Below, one piece after another: positions 40,208-48,176 of a stretch of DNA of 64,000 nt. The notes beneath the pieces were generated by a model. It was not told where the DNA came from. It worked only from the letters and a program-made list of their open reading frames with translations, and searched no databases. The stretch lies in contig NZ_LHCI01000106.1 in assembly GCF_001280255.1 (NCBI RefSeq), forward strand, positions 1,465,766 to 1,529,765, given 5' to 3'. The translations under genes were made by a program, and so were the position numbers. Each line of letters opens with the position of its first letter. Positions within the stretch are counted from its first letter, which is position 1. The DNA comes from Thermus aquaticus. Lineage in GTDB: Bacteria > Deinococcota > Deinococci > Deinococcales > Thermaceae.

Positions 40208-40938
40208 AGGGCCACCTCTTCCAGATCCTGCCACAGCCTCTTAAGAAGGGTGCCGAAGCGGGGGTCGCTCCGCACCCCCACCGGGTCCCGGGGCCTGGGG
40301 AAGGGAACGGGGTACTCCTTGGCGATGCGGGCCCTGGGCCCCTGGGAGAGGAGGTAAACCCGGTCGGAGAGGGCTAGGGCCTCCTCGAGGTCGTGGGTCA
40401 CCAGGAGGACGGAGATCCCCTCCCCCTCCACCAGCCGGAGGAGGTCGCGGGTGATCTCCATGCGCAGGATGGCGTCCAGGCTGGAAAAGGGCTCGTCCAT
40501 GAGGAGGAGGCGGGGCCTTAGGGCCAGGACCTGGGCCAGGGCCACCCGCTTCCTTTGCCCCCCGGAGAGCTCGTGGGGAAAGCGGTCCCCAAGCCCCTGA
40601 AGCCCCAGGCGGGAAAGCCAGGCCTCGGCCTCCTCCAGGGCCTTCTCCCGGGGCCACCCGCGGATCCTCAGGCCCAAGGCGGCGTTTTGCCGGGCGGTGC
40701 GCCAGGGAAGGAGGGCATCCTCCTGGAAGAGAAAGCCCAGGGCCTCTTTAGGAAACCCCCGCCGGATCTCCCCGGAAAGGGGCTTCAGGAGACCGGCGAT
40801 GGCCCGAAGGAGGGTGCTCTTGCCGCTGCCCGAAGGCCCCACCAGGCTCACGAACTCCCCCGCGGCCACGTGGAGGCTCACCCCTGCCAGGACGGGGACC
40901 TTCCCGTAGCCTAAGGCCAGGTTCCGGACCTCAAGCAC
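40192..40938 (-). CDS. ABC transporter ATP-binding protein
   Basis: A 248-aa nucleotide-binding subunit: Walker A GPSGSGKST, Q-loop FLFQEDALLPWR, signature LSGGQRKRVALAQVLALRP, Walker B LLLMDEPFSSLD, and switch histidine VTHDLEEAL. The 'ALLPWRTARQN' stretch after the Q-loop is typical of SsuB/TauB/NrtD importers. The start is GTG 40938, overlapping the stop of the binding-protein gene by 8 nt. Confidence 0.94.
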   Translation of the reverse strand: MLEVRNLALGYGKVPVLAGVSLHVAAGEFVSLVGPSGSGKSTLLRAIAGLLKPLSGEIRRGFPKEALGFLFQEDALLPWRTARQNAALGLRIRGWPREKALEEAEAWLSRLGLQGLGDRFPHELSGGQRKRVALAQVLALRPRLLLMDEPFSSLDAILRMEITRDLLRLVEGEGISVLLVTHDLEEALALSDRVYLLSQGPRARIAKEYPVPFPRPRDPVGVRSDPRFGTLLKRLWQDLEEVALCAAS

Positions 40939-41920
40939 CCAGCACCTCCAGGTCCAAAAGCCCCTCCACCCGGAAGGAGGGGGGGAGGAGGCCCGCCTCC
41001 ACCTGGCTTTCCGCTACCCGGCGGGCGGCCTCCAGGTCAATCCGCACCCCTGTGGGGTAGAGGTCCTTGCGGTAGCGCTCAATCACCCCCCGGAGCCTTT
41101 CCTCGTCCCCGCCCGCAATCAGGGCCTTGGGCAGGGTGTCAGCGATGAGGCGGGCGTTGGCGGCGTGGATGAAGCGGAGGGCCTTCTCCAGGGCCCTGGC
41201 CATGGCCCGCATCTCCTCAAGCCTTCCCTGGCGCTCCTCCCGCCGCACCGCCACCCCCATGAACTCGTAGGGGCCGCCCAGGTAAGCCCGGGCCTGCTTC
41301 AGGTCCATGAGGTTCACCAGCTCCCGCCCCCCGGCCTCCTTGAGGAGGGTGAGGGCGGGCTCCTGGACCATTCCCGCTTCCACGTGCCCAGCTTTGAGGG
41401 CCTCGTAGAGGTTGGGGCCTAAGGTGGCGTACTGCACCCGCTTTGGATCCACCCCGGCCTTTTTCAGGAGGTAGACCAAAAGGACGTGGTCGGCGTTGCC
41501 CAGGGCCGAAACCCCCACGGCCTTCCCCTCCAGGTCCTTGAGGCCCTTGATGGCGCTTTTGGGGCCGGCGGCCAGGGCGAAGAGAGGGAGGCGGCCTGTG
41601 GAACAGAAGCGGAGGATGGGGGCCCCTTGCTGGTAGGCCTGGAGGGCCGCGTCCAGGCTGGTGGCGGCGTAGTCCACCGCCCGCCCCACCAAAAACTGCA
41701 GGGCCTGGCTTCCTCCCCGGGCGTAGACCAGCTCCACCTCGAGGCCCTCTTCGGCAAAGTAGCCCCGCCTCAGGGCCACTTCATAGGGGACAATGCACAG
41801 GAGCTGGGAGCAAAAAGCTAGCCGCAGGCGTCTTTTTCCCCGTTGTGCCAATCCTAACCCTCCCAGGGCCAGTCCCGTAAGCCCCTGCACCACCCTACGC
41901 CGATCCAGGCAGCATTCCAT
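40931..41920 (-). CDS. ABC substrate-binding protein, NMT1/SsuA family, probable Tat substrate
   Basis: A 329-aa protein from ATG 41920 (an in-frame ATG at 41947 is an alternative). The N-terminus DRRRVVQGLTGLALGGLGLA has a twin-arginine plus hydrophobic core, suggesting Tat export to the periplasm. The body fits the NMT1/SsuA-like family: EVALRRGYFAEEGLEVELV, LVGRAVDYAATSLDAALQAYQQGAPI, LKDLEGKAVGVSALGNADHVLL and PNLYEALKAGHVEAGMVQEPAL. Ligands of this family include aliphatic sulfonates, taurine, nitrate and pyrimidine precursors. The divergent gene set includes an O-acetylhomoserine sulfhydrylase paralogue, so a sulfur compound is a reasonable guess. Confidence 0.85.
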   Translation of the reverse strand: MECCLDRRRVVQGLTGLALGGLGLAQRGKRRLRLAFCSQLLCIVPYEVALRRGYFAEEGLEVELVYARGGSQALQFLVGRAVDYAATSLDAALQAYQQGAPILRFCSTGRLPLFALAAGPKSAIKGLKDLEGKAVGVSALGNADHVLLVYLLKKAGVDPKRVQYATLGPNLYEALKAGHVEAGMVQEPALTLLKEAGGRELVNLMDLKQARAYLGGPYEFMGVAVRREERQGRLEEMRAMARALEKALRFIHAANARLIADTLPKALIAGGDEERLRGVIERYRKDLYPTGVRIDLEAARRVAESQVEAGLLPPSFRVEGLLDLEVLGA

Positions 41921-42005
41921 ACCGTCATAGTGCTTTATGAGCTTCATCCTGTCAAGGGTATATATGTCCAACCGAGGCGGTAGCGAGCCTTTTCGCTGTT
42001 TTGGG

Positions 42006-42011
42006 TAAAAT
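42006..42011 (+). promoter_or_regulatory. -10 box of a leaderless promoter for the universal stress gene
   Basis: TAAAAT ends 6 nt before ATG 42018. Confidence 0.6.
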
Positions 42012-42017
42012 GGCCTC

Positions 42018-42431
42018 ATGTTCAAGACCATCCTCCTGGCCTACGACGGCTCGGACCACGCCAAGCGGGCGGCGGCGGTGGCCAAGGCCGAGGCCCAGGC
42101 CCACGGGGCGAGGCTTCTGGTGGTCCACGCCTACGAGCCCGTGCCCGACTACCTAGGGGAGCCCTTTTTTGAAGAGGCCCTGAAGAGGCGGCTGGAGCGG
42201 GCGGAGAAGGTTCGGGCCGAGGCCATGGCCCTGACCGGGGTTCCCCGGGAGGACGCCCTCCTTTTGCAGGGGCGGCCGGCGGAGGCCATCCTCCAGGCGG
42301 CCATCGGGGAGAAGGCGGACCTGATCGTCATGGGCACCCGGGGCCTGGGGGCGGTGGGGAGCCTCTTTCTGGGAAGCCAGAGCCAGAAGGTGGTGGCCGA
42401 GGCCCCCTGTCCCGTGCTTCTGGTGCGCTAG
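42018..42431 (+). CDS. Universal stress protein (UspA family)
   Basis: A 137-aa single-domain protein. It has the USP fold markers ILLAYDGSDHAKRAAAVA and the ATP-binding loop MGTRGLGAVGSLFLGSQSQKVVAEAPCPVLLVR (GxxGxxxxxxGSxS). The loop indicates an ATP-binding subclass. Function is general stress adaptation; there is no specific cue here. It precedes a sulfhydrylase gene by 9 nt and may share a transcript with it. Confidence 0.93.
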   Translation: MFKTILLAYDGSDHAKRAAAVAKAEAQAHGARLLVVHAYEPVPDYLGEPFFEEALKRRLERAEKVRAEAMALTGVPREDALLLQGRPAEAILQAAIGEKADLIVMGTRGLGAVGSLFLGSQSQKVVAEAPCPVLLVR

Positions 42432-43679
<1,248 letters not shown>

Positions 43680-43755
43680 GAGAGATAAGGCACGAGCGGG
43701 AAGAATCGTGAATATTCGCACAAAAGCACTTCTCTCGCCCTCGCCCCAAAGGACG

Positions 43756-43784
43756 AAAAGGGGGCGGCCGTAAGAGGCCGCCCC
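43756..43784 (-). terminator. Terminator of the aminopeptidase T gene
   Basis: GGGGCGGCC (43761-43769) pairs with GGCCGCCCC (43776-43784); on the minus strand it is followed by CTTTT. It also lies 82 nt after the convergent sulfhydrylase stop. The rest of the 43680-43801 gap shows only AT-rich sequence around 43710. Confidence 0.7.
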
Positions 43785-43801
43785 GGTAAGCGCTCGGGCC
43801 T

Positions 43802-45028
43802 TTAGATCACCCAACGCCCCCGCCGCATGAGGGGGACGCGGGTGCCGTCCTCGAGGAGGCCGTCCACGTCCACCTCCTCGGAGCCGATCATCCAGTCCAC
43901 GTGGACCATGCTCTCGTTGCCGCCCCGGCGCCGGAACTCCTCCCCGCTGGGGCGGCCTTCCAGGTTCTCGGCGTAGGCCTGGCCGAAGGCGATGTGGCTG
44001 GCGGCGTTCTCGTCAAAGAGGGTGTCAAAGAAGACGAGGCCGGTCTTGGCGATGGGGTTGTCTGCGGGTACCAGGGCCACCTCCCCCAGGCGCCTCGCTC
44101 CCTCGTCGGTGTCCAGGAGCTTCTTGAGGACTTCTTCCCCCTTCTCGGCGCCCACCTCCACGGCCACGCCCCCTTCAAACCGGGCCCAAAGGCCTTCCAC
44201 CAGCTGGCCGGAGAGGGCCAGGGGGCGGCTGGCGCGCACCACCCCCTCCACCCGCTCCCGGTGGGGGGCGGTGAAGACCTCCTCCGTGGGCAGGTTGGGG
44301 TTGCAAAGCCGCCCCTTCTTGGTGGGGGTGGCCCCACCCTGCCAGAGGTGCCCCTCGGCCAGGCCCACGGTGAGGTCCGTGCCGGGCCCCTGGAAGTGGA
44401 GGGCGTGGAAGCGCTTTTCGTTCAAGAAGGCCACCTTGGCGTGGAGCACCCGGTTGTGGGCTTCCCAAGCGGCCACGGGGTCCTCCTGGTCCACCCGGGT
44501 GGCCTGGAAGATGGCCTGCCAGAGCCTCTGCACCGCCTCCTCCTCCGGGAGGCCGGGGAAGACGGCTTTGGCCCAGCCCGGATGGGCGAAGGGGACGATG
44601 GTCCAGTTGGTGACGAACTCGGTGATGGCGGAGAGGGTGGGCCTGTAGGCCCGGCTCTGGGCCTGCTGGGCCCGGCCCACCCGCTCAGGGGGAAGGCCCT
44701 CCAGGGCCTTGGGGTCGTTGCCGCTCACCGCCAGGCGGGCCGCGCCCTCGTGAAAGGCCTTGGCCATGCCCTCGTACAGCCAGGCGGGGGCCCTGTCCAG
44801 GTGGGCCTCCGGCACCAGGGCCAGGCGCTTCCTGGCGATGAGGTTATCCCCATAAAGAACGGTGAAGAGGCTTGCCCCATTCTCGTAGGCCTTTTCCGCC
44901 AGGAGGCGCACGAAGTCCACCGCCTCTATGGGGGCGGTGGCCACGATCTCCTGGCCCTCTTCCAGGTTGAGCCCAACCCTGATGGCCAGCTCGGCCAGCT
45001 TGTTGAGGTTTTCCGTGAAGGCGTCCAC
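43802..45028 (-). CDS. Aminopeptidase T (M29 metallopeptidase)
   Basis: Dinuclear-metal aminopeptidase of 408 aa, the same length as Thermus aquaticus aminopeptidase T. It starts VDAFTENLNKLAELAIRVGL from GTG 45028. Metal-binding residues are in the C-terminal half, in the family motif regions AEVAL-like GEVALVPADNPIAKTGLVFFDTLFDENAASHIAFGQAY and NESMVHVDWMIGSEEVDVDG (the E, E, H, H, D set of M29). It trims N-terminal residues from peptides, intracellularly. A small membrane-protein gene ends 32 nt upstream on the same strand, and a terminator follows. Confidence 0.93.
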   Translation of the reverse strand: MDAFTENLNKLAELAIRVGLNLEEGQEIVATAPIEAVDFVRLLAEKAYENGASLFTVLYGDNLIARKRLALVPEAHLDRAPAWLYEGMAKAFHEGAARLAVSGNDPKALEGLPPERVGRAQQAQSRAYRPTLSAITEFVTNWTIVPFAHPGWAKAVFPGLPEEEAVQRLWQAIFQATRVDQEDPVAAWEAHNRVLHAKVAFLNEKRFHALHFQGPGTDLTVGLAEGHLWQGGATPTKKGRLCNPNLPTEEVFTAPHRERVEGVVRASRPLALSGQLVEGLWARFEGGVAVEVGAEKGEEVLKKLLDTDEGARRLGEVALVPADNPIAKTGLVFFDTLFDENAASHIAFGQAYAENLEGRPSGEEFRRRGGNESMVHVDWMIGSEEVDVDGLLEDGTRVPLMRRGRWVI

Positions 45029-45060
45029 GCCCCTAAGTCTTCGTCCCCAGGGGGGTTTCG

Positions 45061-45201
45061 TCAAGGGCGGGGGCAGGACCTAGGCCTTCCCAGAAGGAGG
45101 GCGAGACCGGAGAGGAGAAGGAAGAGGGGGCGCGCTTCCTCCAAGAAGAGGGCCAGGAGGAGGAAGACCAGGGCCAGAAGGTAGCGCCAGGGACCCAGCA
45201 T
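45061..45201 (-). CDS. Small two-segment membrane protein (46 aa)
   Basis: Short frame MLGPWRYLLALVFLLLALF, then LEEARPLFLLLSGLALLLG and an arginine/proline tail ending in TGA (45061-45063). Two hydrophobic segments separated by an acidic turn (EEA) suggest a helical hairpin in the membrane. The ATG at 45201 lies 6 nt after TAAGAT (45208-45213, minus strand), the same leaderless layout as many genes here. It is followed at 32 nt by the aminopeptidase T gene, so it may be the promoter-proximal member of that transcript. I do not recognise a family. A different minus-strand frame covers the same bases but has no comparable hydrophobic pattern. Confidence 0.5.
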   Translation of the reverse strand: MLGPWRYLLALVFLLLALFLEEARPLFLLLSGLALLLGRPRSCPRP

Positions 45202-45207
45202 GCCCTC

Positions 45208-45213
45208 ATCTTA
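45208..45213 (-). promoter_or_regulatory. -10 box of the 46-aa membrane protein / aminopeptidase T transcript
   Basis: TAAGAT on the minus strand, 6 nt before ATG 45201. Confidence 0.5.
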
Positions 45214-45304
45214 TCCCCGGGACATTCCTCACCCCAGGGCGGGGGTAGGGTAGGGAAGAGGTGAAGGTTAAGGGCCTTCATGGAGGAATAAGGAGTACGG
45301 GAGC

Positions 45305-45412
45305 GTGAAGGAGATGCAGGGGGTGTTGGGCTACCAGAAGGTGGCCGAGCCCGCCGCCTTTGAGCGGGCCAACTACCTCAAGGTTCTGGCCTCGTACCGC
45401 CTTCTTCCCTGA
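45305..45412 (+). pseudogene. Possible gene remnant (35 codons)
   Basis: GTG 45305 to TGA 45410-45412 reads VKEMQGVLGYQKVAEPAAF then ERANYLKVLASYRLLP, a protein-like composition, with GGAGG and AAGGAG just upstream. The same frame is open back to about 45280 (WRNKEYGS). It overlaps the 3' end of the HARE-HTH gene on the other strand. It may be a fragment of a lost gene or chance; no family recognised. Confidence 0.25.
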
Positions 45413-45626
45413 GGGCGTAAAGGCCCTCGCCCAGGGCCACCACCGGGCTCCGCTCCCAGCGGGCCAGGGCCGAGAGGCGCACCTTGGCGATCTTCTCCGG
45501 CTCCCGCACCTCTGCCCATAGGCCCGTCTCCTTCAGGTGGCGGCCGATCTCGGCGTAGTGCATGGGGCGGCCCGCCTCCTTGAGGAGGGCCACCACGGCT
45601 TTGCGGAAGCGGTCCGGCCTGGGCAC
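45378..45626 (-). CDS. HARE-HTH winged-helix domain protein
   Basis: An 82-aa protein that is almost entirely a HARE-HTH-like winged helix: FRKAVVALLKEAGRPMHYAEIGRHLKETGLW, then KIAKVRLSALARWERSPVVALGEGLYALR. HARE-HTH domains occur in RNA-polymerase delta-like proteins, restriction enzymes and chromatin proteins and are thought to bind DNA. A stand-alone copy suggests a small DNA-binding or transcription factor. GTG 45626 follows TATACT by 7 nt. It is divergent from polX, with shared promoter bases. Confidence 0.7.
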   Translation of the reverse strand: MPRPDRFRKAVVALLKEAGRPMHYAEIGRHLKETGLWAEVREPEKIAKVRLSALARWERSPVVALGEGLYALREEGGTRPEP

Positions 45627-45633
45627 CGCTCCA

Positions 45634-45643
45634 AGTATATAGT
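45634..45643. promoter_or_regulatory. Overlapping divergent -10 boxes between HARE-HTH gene and polX
   Basis: The sequence AGTATATAGT holds TATACT (minus, 45634-45639, 7 nt from GTG 45626) and TATAGT (plus, 45638-45643, 6 nt from ATG 45650). Each -35 region must lie inside the other gene. Confidence 0.7.
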
Positions 45644-45649
45644 GAAGCC

Positions 45650-47377
45650 ATGAGAAACCAGGAGCTGGCCCGGGTCTTTGAGGAGATCGGGCTCATGAGC
45701 GAGTTTCTGGGGGACAACCCCTTCCGGGTCCGGGCCTACTACCAGGCCGCCCGCACCCTCTACGACCTGGACACCCCCATAGAGGAGATCGCCAAGAAGG
45801 GCAAGGAGGCCCTCTTGGAGCTTCCCGGCATCGGCCCCGACCTGGCCGACAAGATCCTGGAGTTCCTCGCCACGGGCCGGGTGAAGAAGCACGAGGAGCT
45901 GAGCGGGAAGGTGCCGAGGGGGGTCCTCGAGGTCATGGAGGTCCCGGGGGTGGGGCCCAAGACCGCCCGAGGGCTCTACGAGGCCTTGGGCATAGACTCC
46001 CTGGAGAAGCTCAAGGAGGCCCTGGAGAGGGGGGACCTCCTTAGGCTCAAGGGCTTCGGGGCCAAGAAGGCCGAGCGCATCAAGGAGGGCCTCCTCCTGG
46101 CCCAGGCGGCGGGCAAGCGGCGGCCTTTGGGGGCGGTGCTCTCCCTGGCGCGAAACCTCCTGGAACAGATCCGGGCCCTCCCCGGGGTGAAAAAGGCGGA
46201 GCTCTGCGGCTCCGCTCGCCGCTACAAGGACACCGTGGGGGACCTGGACTACCTGGTGGCGAGCCTCGAGCCGGAGAAGGTGGTGGCGGGCTTCGTGGCC
46301 CTGCCCGGGGTGAAGGAGGTCTACGCCAAGGGCAGGGAGCGGGCCACGGTCTTTCTAAAAAACGGCCTCCAGGTGGACCTCCGGGTGGTGCCGGAGGAGA
46401 GCTACGGGGCGGGCCTCCAGTACCTCACGGGCAGCAAGGAGCACTCTATCCGCCTCCGGGCCCTGGCCCAGGGGATGGGCCTGAAGCTTTCCGAGTACGG
46501 GGTCTTCCGGGGCGAGGAGCGGATCGCCGGCGAGACCGAGGAGGGGGTCTACGCCGCCCTGGGCCTGCCCTTCATCCCCCCGCCTTTGAGGGAGGACCAC
46601 GGGGAGATTGAGGCGGCCCAGAGGGGGGCCCTTCCCCGGCTTCTGGAGCTTTCCCAGGTAAAGGGGGACCTCCAGGTCCACTCCACCTACTCCGACGGCC
46701 AGAACACCCTGGAGGAGCTCTGGCAGGCGGCCAGGGAGCTGGGCTACGAGTACCTGGCCGTCACCGACCACTCCCCGGCGGTGCGGGTGGCGGGGGGGCC
46801 CTCGGCGGAGGAGGCGTTAAAGCGGATAGAGGCCATCCGCCGCTTCAACGAGGCCCACGGCCCCCCCTACCTCCTGGCGGGGGCCGAGGTGGACATCCGG
46901 CCCGACGGCTCCCTGGACTACCCGGACTGGGTCCTGCGTGAGCTAGACATCGTCCTCGTTTCCATCCACTCCCAGTTCAAGCTCCCCAAGGCCGACCAGA
47001 CCCGGCGCATTCTCAAGGCCCTGGAGAACCCCTTTGTCCACGTCCTGGCCCACCCCACCGCCAGGCTCATCGGCCGCAGGCCCCCCATAGAGGCGGACTG
47101 GGAGGCCATCTTCCAGAAGGCCCTGGAGCGGGGGGTGGCGGTGGAGATTGACGGCTACTACGACCGCATGGACCTGCCCGACGATCTGGCCCGCATGGCC
47201 TATGGGATGGGCCTATGGGTGAGCCTCTCCACCGACGCCCACCAGCTGGACCACCTCCGCTTCATGGAGCTGGCCGTGGGGACCGCCAAGCGGGCCTGGA
47301 TCGGCCCGGAAAGGGTCCTGAACACGCTCTCCTACCGGGAGCTTACGGCCTGGCTCAAAGCCCGGCGAGGCGCCTAG
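45650..47377 (+). CDS. polX: DNA polymerase/3'-5' exonuclease PolX
   Basis: Family X DNA polymerase with a PHP nuclease domain, used in base-excision-type repair. The 575-aa length equals the T. thermophilus enzyme. N-terminal helix-hairpin-helix parts LPGIGPDLADKILEFL and VPGVGPKTARGLYEA; palm with GSARRYKDTVGDLDYLVAS (GS and DxD catalytic aspartates) and LQVDLRVV (third aspartate). The PHP domain starts near residue 340: LQVHSTYSDGQNTL, VTDHSPAVRVAGG, LAGAEVDIRPDGSLDYPDW, SIHSQFKLP, LAHPTARLIGRRP and STDAHQLDHLRF supply the metal ligands. Its 3' end overlaps udgB by 23 nt. Confidence 0.96.
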   Translation: MRNQELARVFEEIGLMSEFLGDNPFRVRAYYQAARTLYDLDTPIEEIAKKGKEALLELPGIGPDLADKILEFLATGRVKKHEELSGKVPRGVLEVMEVPGVGPKTARGLYEALGIDSLEKLKEALERGDLLRLKGFGAKKAERIKEGLLLAQAAGKRRPLGAVLSLARNLLEQIRALPGVKKAELCGSARRYKDTVGDLDYLVASLEPEKVVAGFVALPGVKEVYAKGRERATVFLKNGLQVDLRVVPEESYGAGLQYLTGSKEHSIRLRALAQGMGLKLSEYGVFRGEERIAGETEEGVYAALGLPFIPPPLREDHGEIEAAQRGALPRLLELSQVKGDLQVHSTYSDGQNTLEELWQAARELGYEYLAVTDHSPAVRVAGGPSAEEALKRIEAIRRFNEAHGPPYLLAGAEVDIRPDGSLDYPDWVLRELDIVLVSIHSQFKLPKADQTRRILKALENPFVHVLAHPTARLIGRRPPIEADWEAIFQKALERGVAVEIDGYYDRMDLPDDLARMAYGMGLWVSLSTDAHQLDHLRFMELAVGTAKRAWIGPERVLNTLSYRELTAWLKARRGA

Positions 47378-48014
47378 CCAGGAGGAGGACCTCGAGGAAC
47401 ATCTCCCGGGTTAGCCGCCCCGTCTGGGTGTTCTGCCGGGAGACGTGGTAGCTGTCCACCAGGTAGCGCCCGTCTTCCAGGGGGTAGACCCGGCCGTGGG
47501 CGAAGGGGAAGTCCCGCTTCCTGAGGCCCAAGTGGGCGAGGAGGGCCTGGTGGGCGATGTGGCCCAGGGCCAGGAAGACCCTAAGCTCAGGGAGGAGGGA
47601 AAGCTCCACTTCCGTCCAGCGGGCGCAGGTCCGGAGCTCTTCGGGGGTGGGCCGGTTGTCGGGCGGCGCGCACCGCACCGCGGCCGTGAGGTAGACCCCA
47701 TGGAGCCTCAGGTCGTCCCCGGGGAGGCTTTCGGGCTTGCTGGCGAGGCCGGCCTGGTAAAGAAGCGGGTAGAGGAAAGCTCCGGAGGCGTCCCCGGTGA
47801 AGGGGCGGCCGGTGCGGTTGGCGCCGTGGGCCCCGGGAGCCAGGCCGAAGAGGAGGATCCTGGCCCTAGGGTCCCCGGAGCCGGGCACGGGCCTCGCCCA
47901 GTAGGCCTCTTCCCGAAAGGCCCGCCTCTTCCCCGCCACCCCTTCCCGCCAGGCCACGAGCCTGGGGCAGAGGCGGCACTGGATAAGCTCCCGGGCGAAG
48001 GACTCCAGGTCCAC
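47355..48014 (-). CDS. Uracil-DNA glycosylase, family 5 (UdgB)
   Basis: Removes uracil and related deaminated bases from DNA; it belongs to the Fe-S-cluster UDG families. The 219-aa length equals T. thermophilus UDGb. Cluster cysteines are in CRLCPRLVAWR and later VRCAPPDNRPTPEELRTCARW; active-site region LFGLAPGAHGANRTGRPFTGDASG lacks an acidic residue in motif 1, as in family 5; the C-terminal motif is SYHVSRQNTQTG with its histidine. GTG 48014 was chosen because it matches the family N-terminus and lies 7 nt after TATGCT. It converges on polX, another repair gene. Confidence 0.93.
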   Translation of the reverse strand: MDLESFARELIQCRLCPRLVAWREGVAGKRRAFREEAYWARPVPGSGDPRARILLFGLAPGAHGANRTGRPFTGDASGAFLYPLLYQAGLASKPESLPGDDLRLHGVYLTAAVRCAPPDNRPTPEELRTCARWTEVELSLLPELRVFLALGHIAHQALLAHLGLRKRDFPFAHGRVYPLEDGRYLVDSYHVSRQNTQTGRLTREMFLEVLLLARRLAGL

Positions 48015-48021
48015 GGCCTCC

Positions 48022-48027
48022 AGCATA
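48022..48027 (-). promoter_or_regulatory. -10 box for udgB overlapping a terminator tail
   Basis: TATGCT on the minus strand, 7 nt before GTG 48014. It begins at the end of the T-run of the preceding terminator. Confidence 0.5.
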
Positions 48028-48054
48028 AAAGAAGCCCCCCGGAAAGGGGGGCTT
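48027..48054 (-). terminator. Strong intrinsic terminator upstream of udgB
   Basis: AAGCCCCCC pairs with GGGGGGCTT (arms 48032-48040 and 48046-48054), loop of 5, then CTTTTA on the minus strand. It should end transcription arriving from the acyl-CoA carboxylase gene. Confidence 0.8.
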
Positions 48055-48148
48055 GGTGGGGAAAGCCCTCAGTAGGGGCTTGCGAAGGGGCAGGCCTCAG
48101 CCCCAACTTGGGCATTCCATGTTGCGAAACCAAAGTGTGGGCACTTTA
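48055..48148 (+). repeat. MITE-like element, degenerate copy D
   Basis: The right part is clear: CCAACTTGGGCATTCCATGTTGC, then AAACCAAAGTGTGGGCACTTTA, matching copies A-C. The left part is altered (GGTGGGGAAAGCCCTC) and the hairpin is lost. Confidence 0.55.
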
Positions 48149-48176
48149 GAACTTTGGTCGTAGGTCCGGGCCTCCG

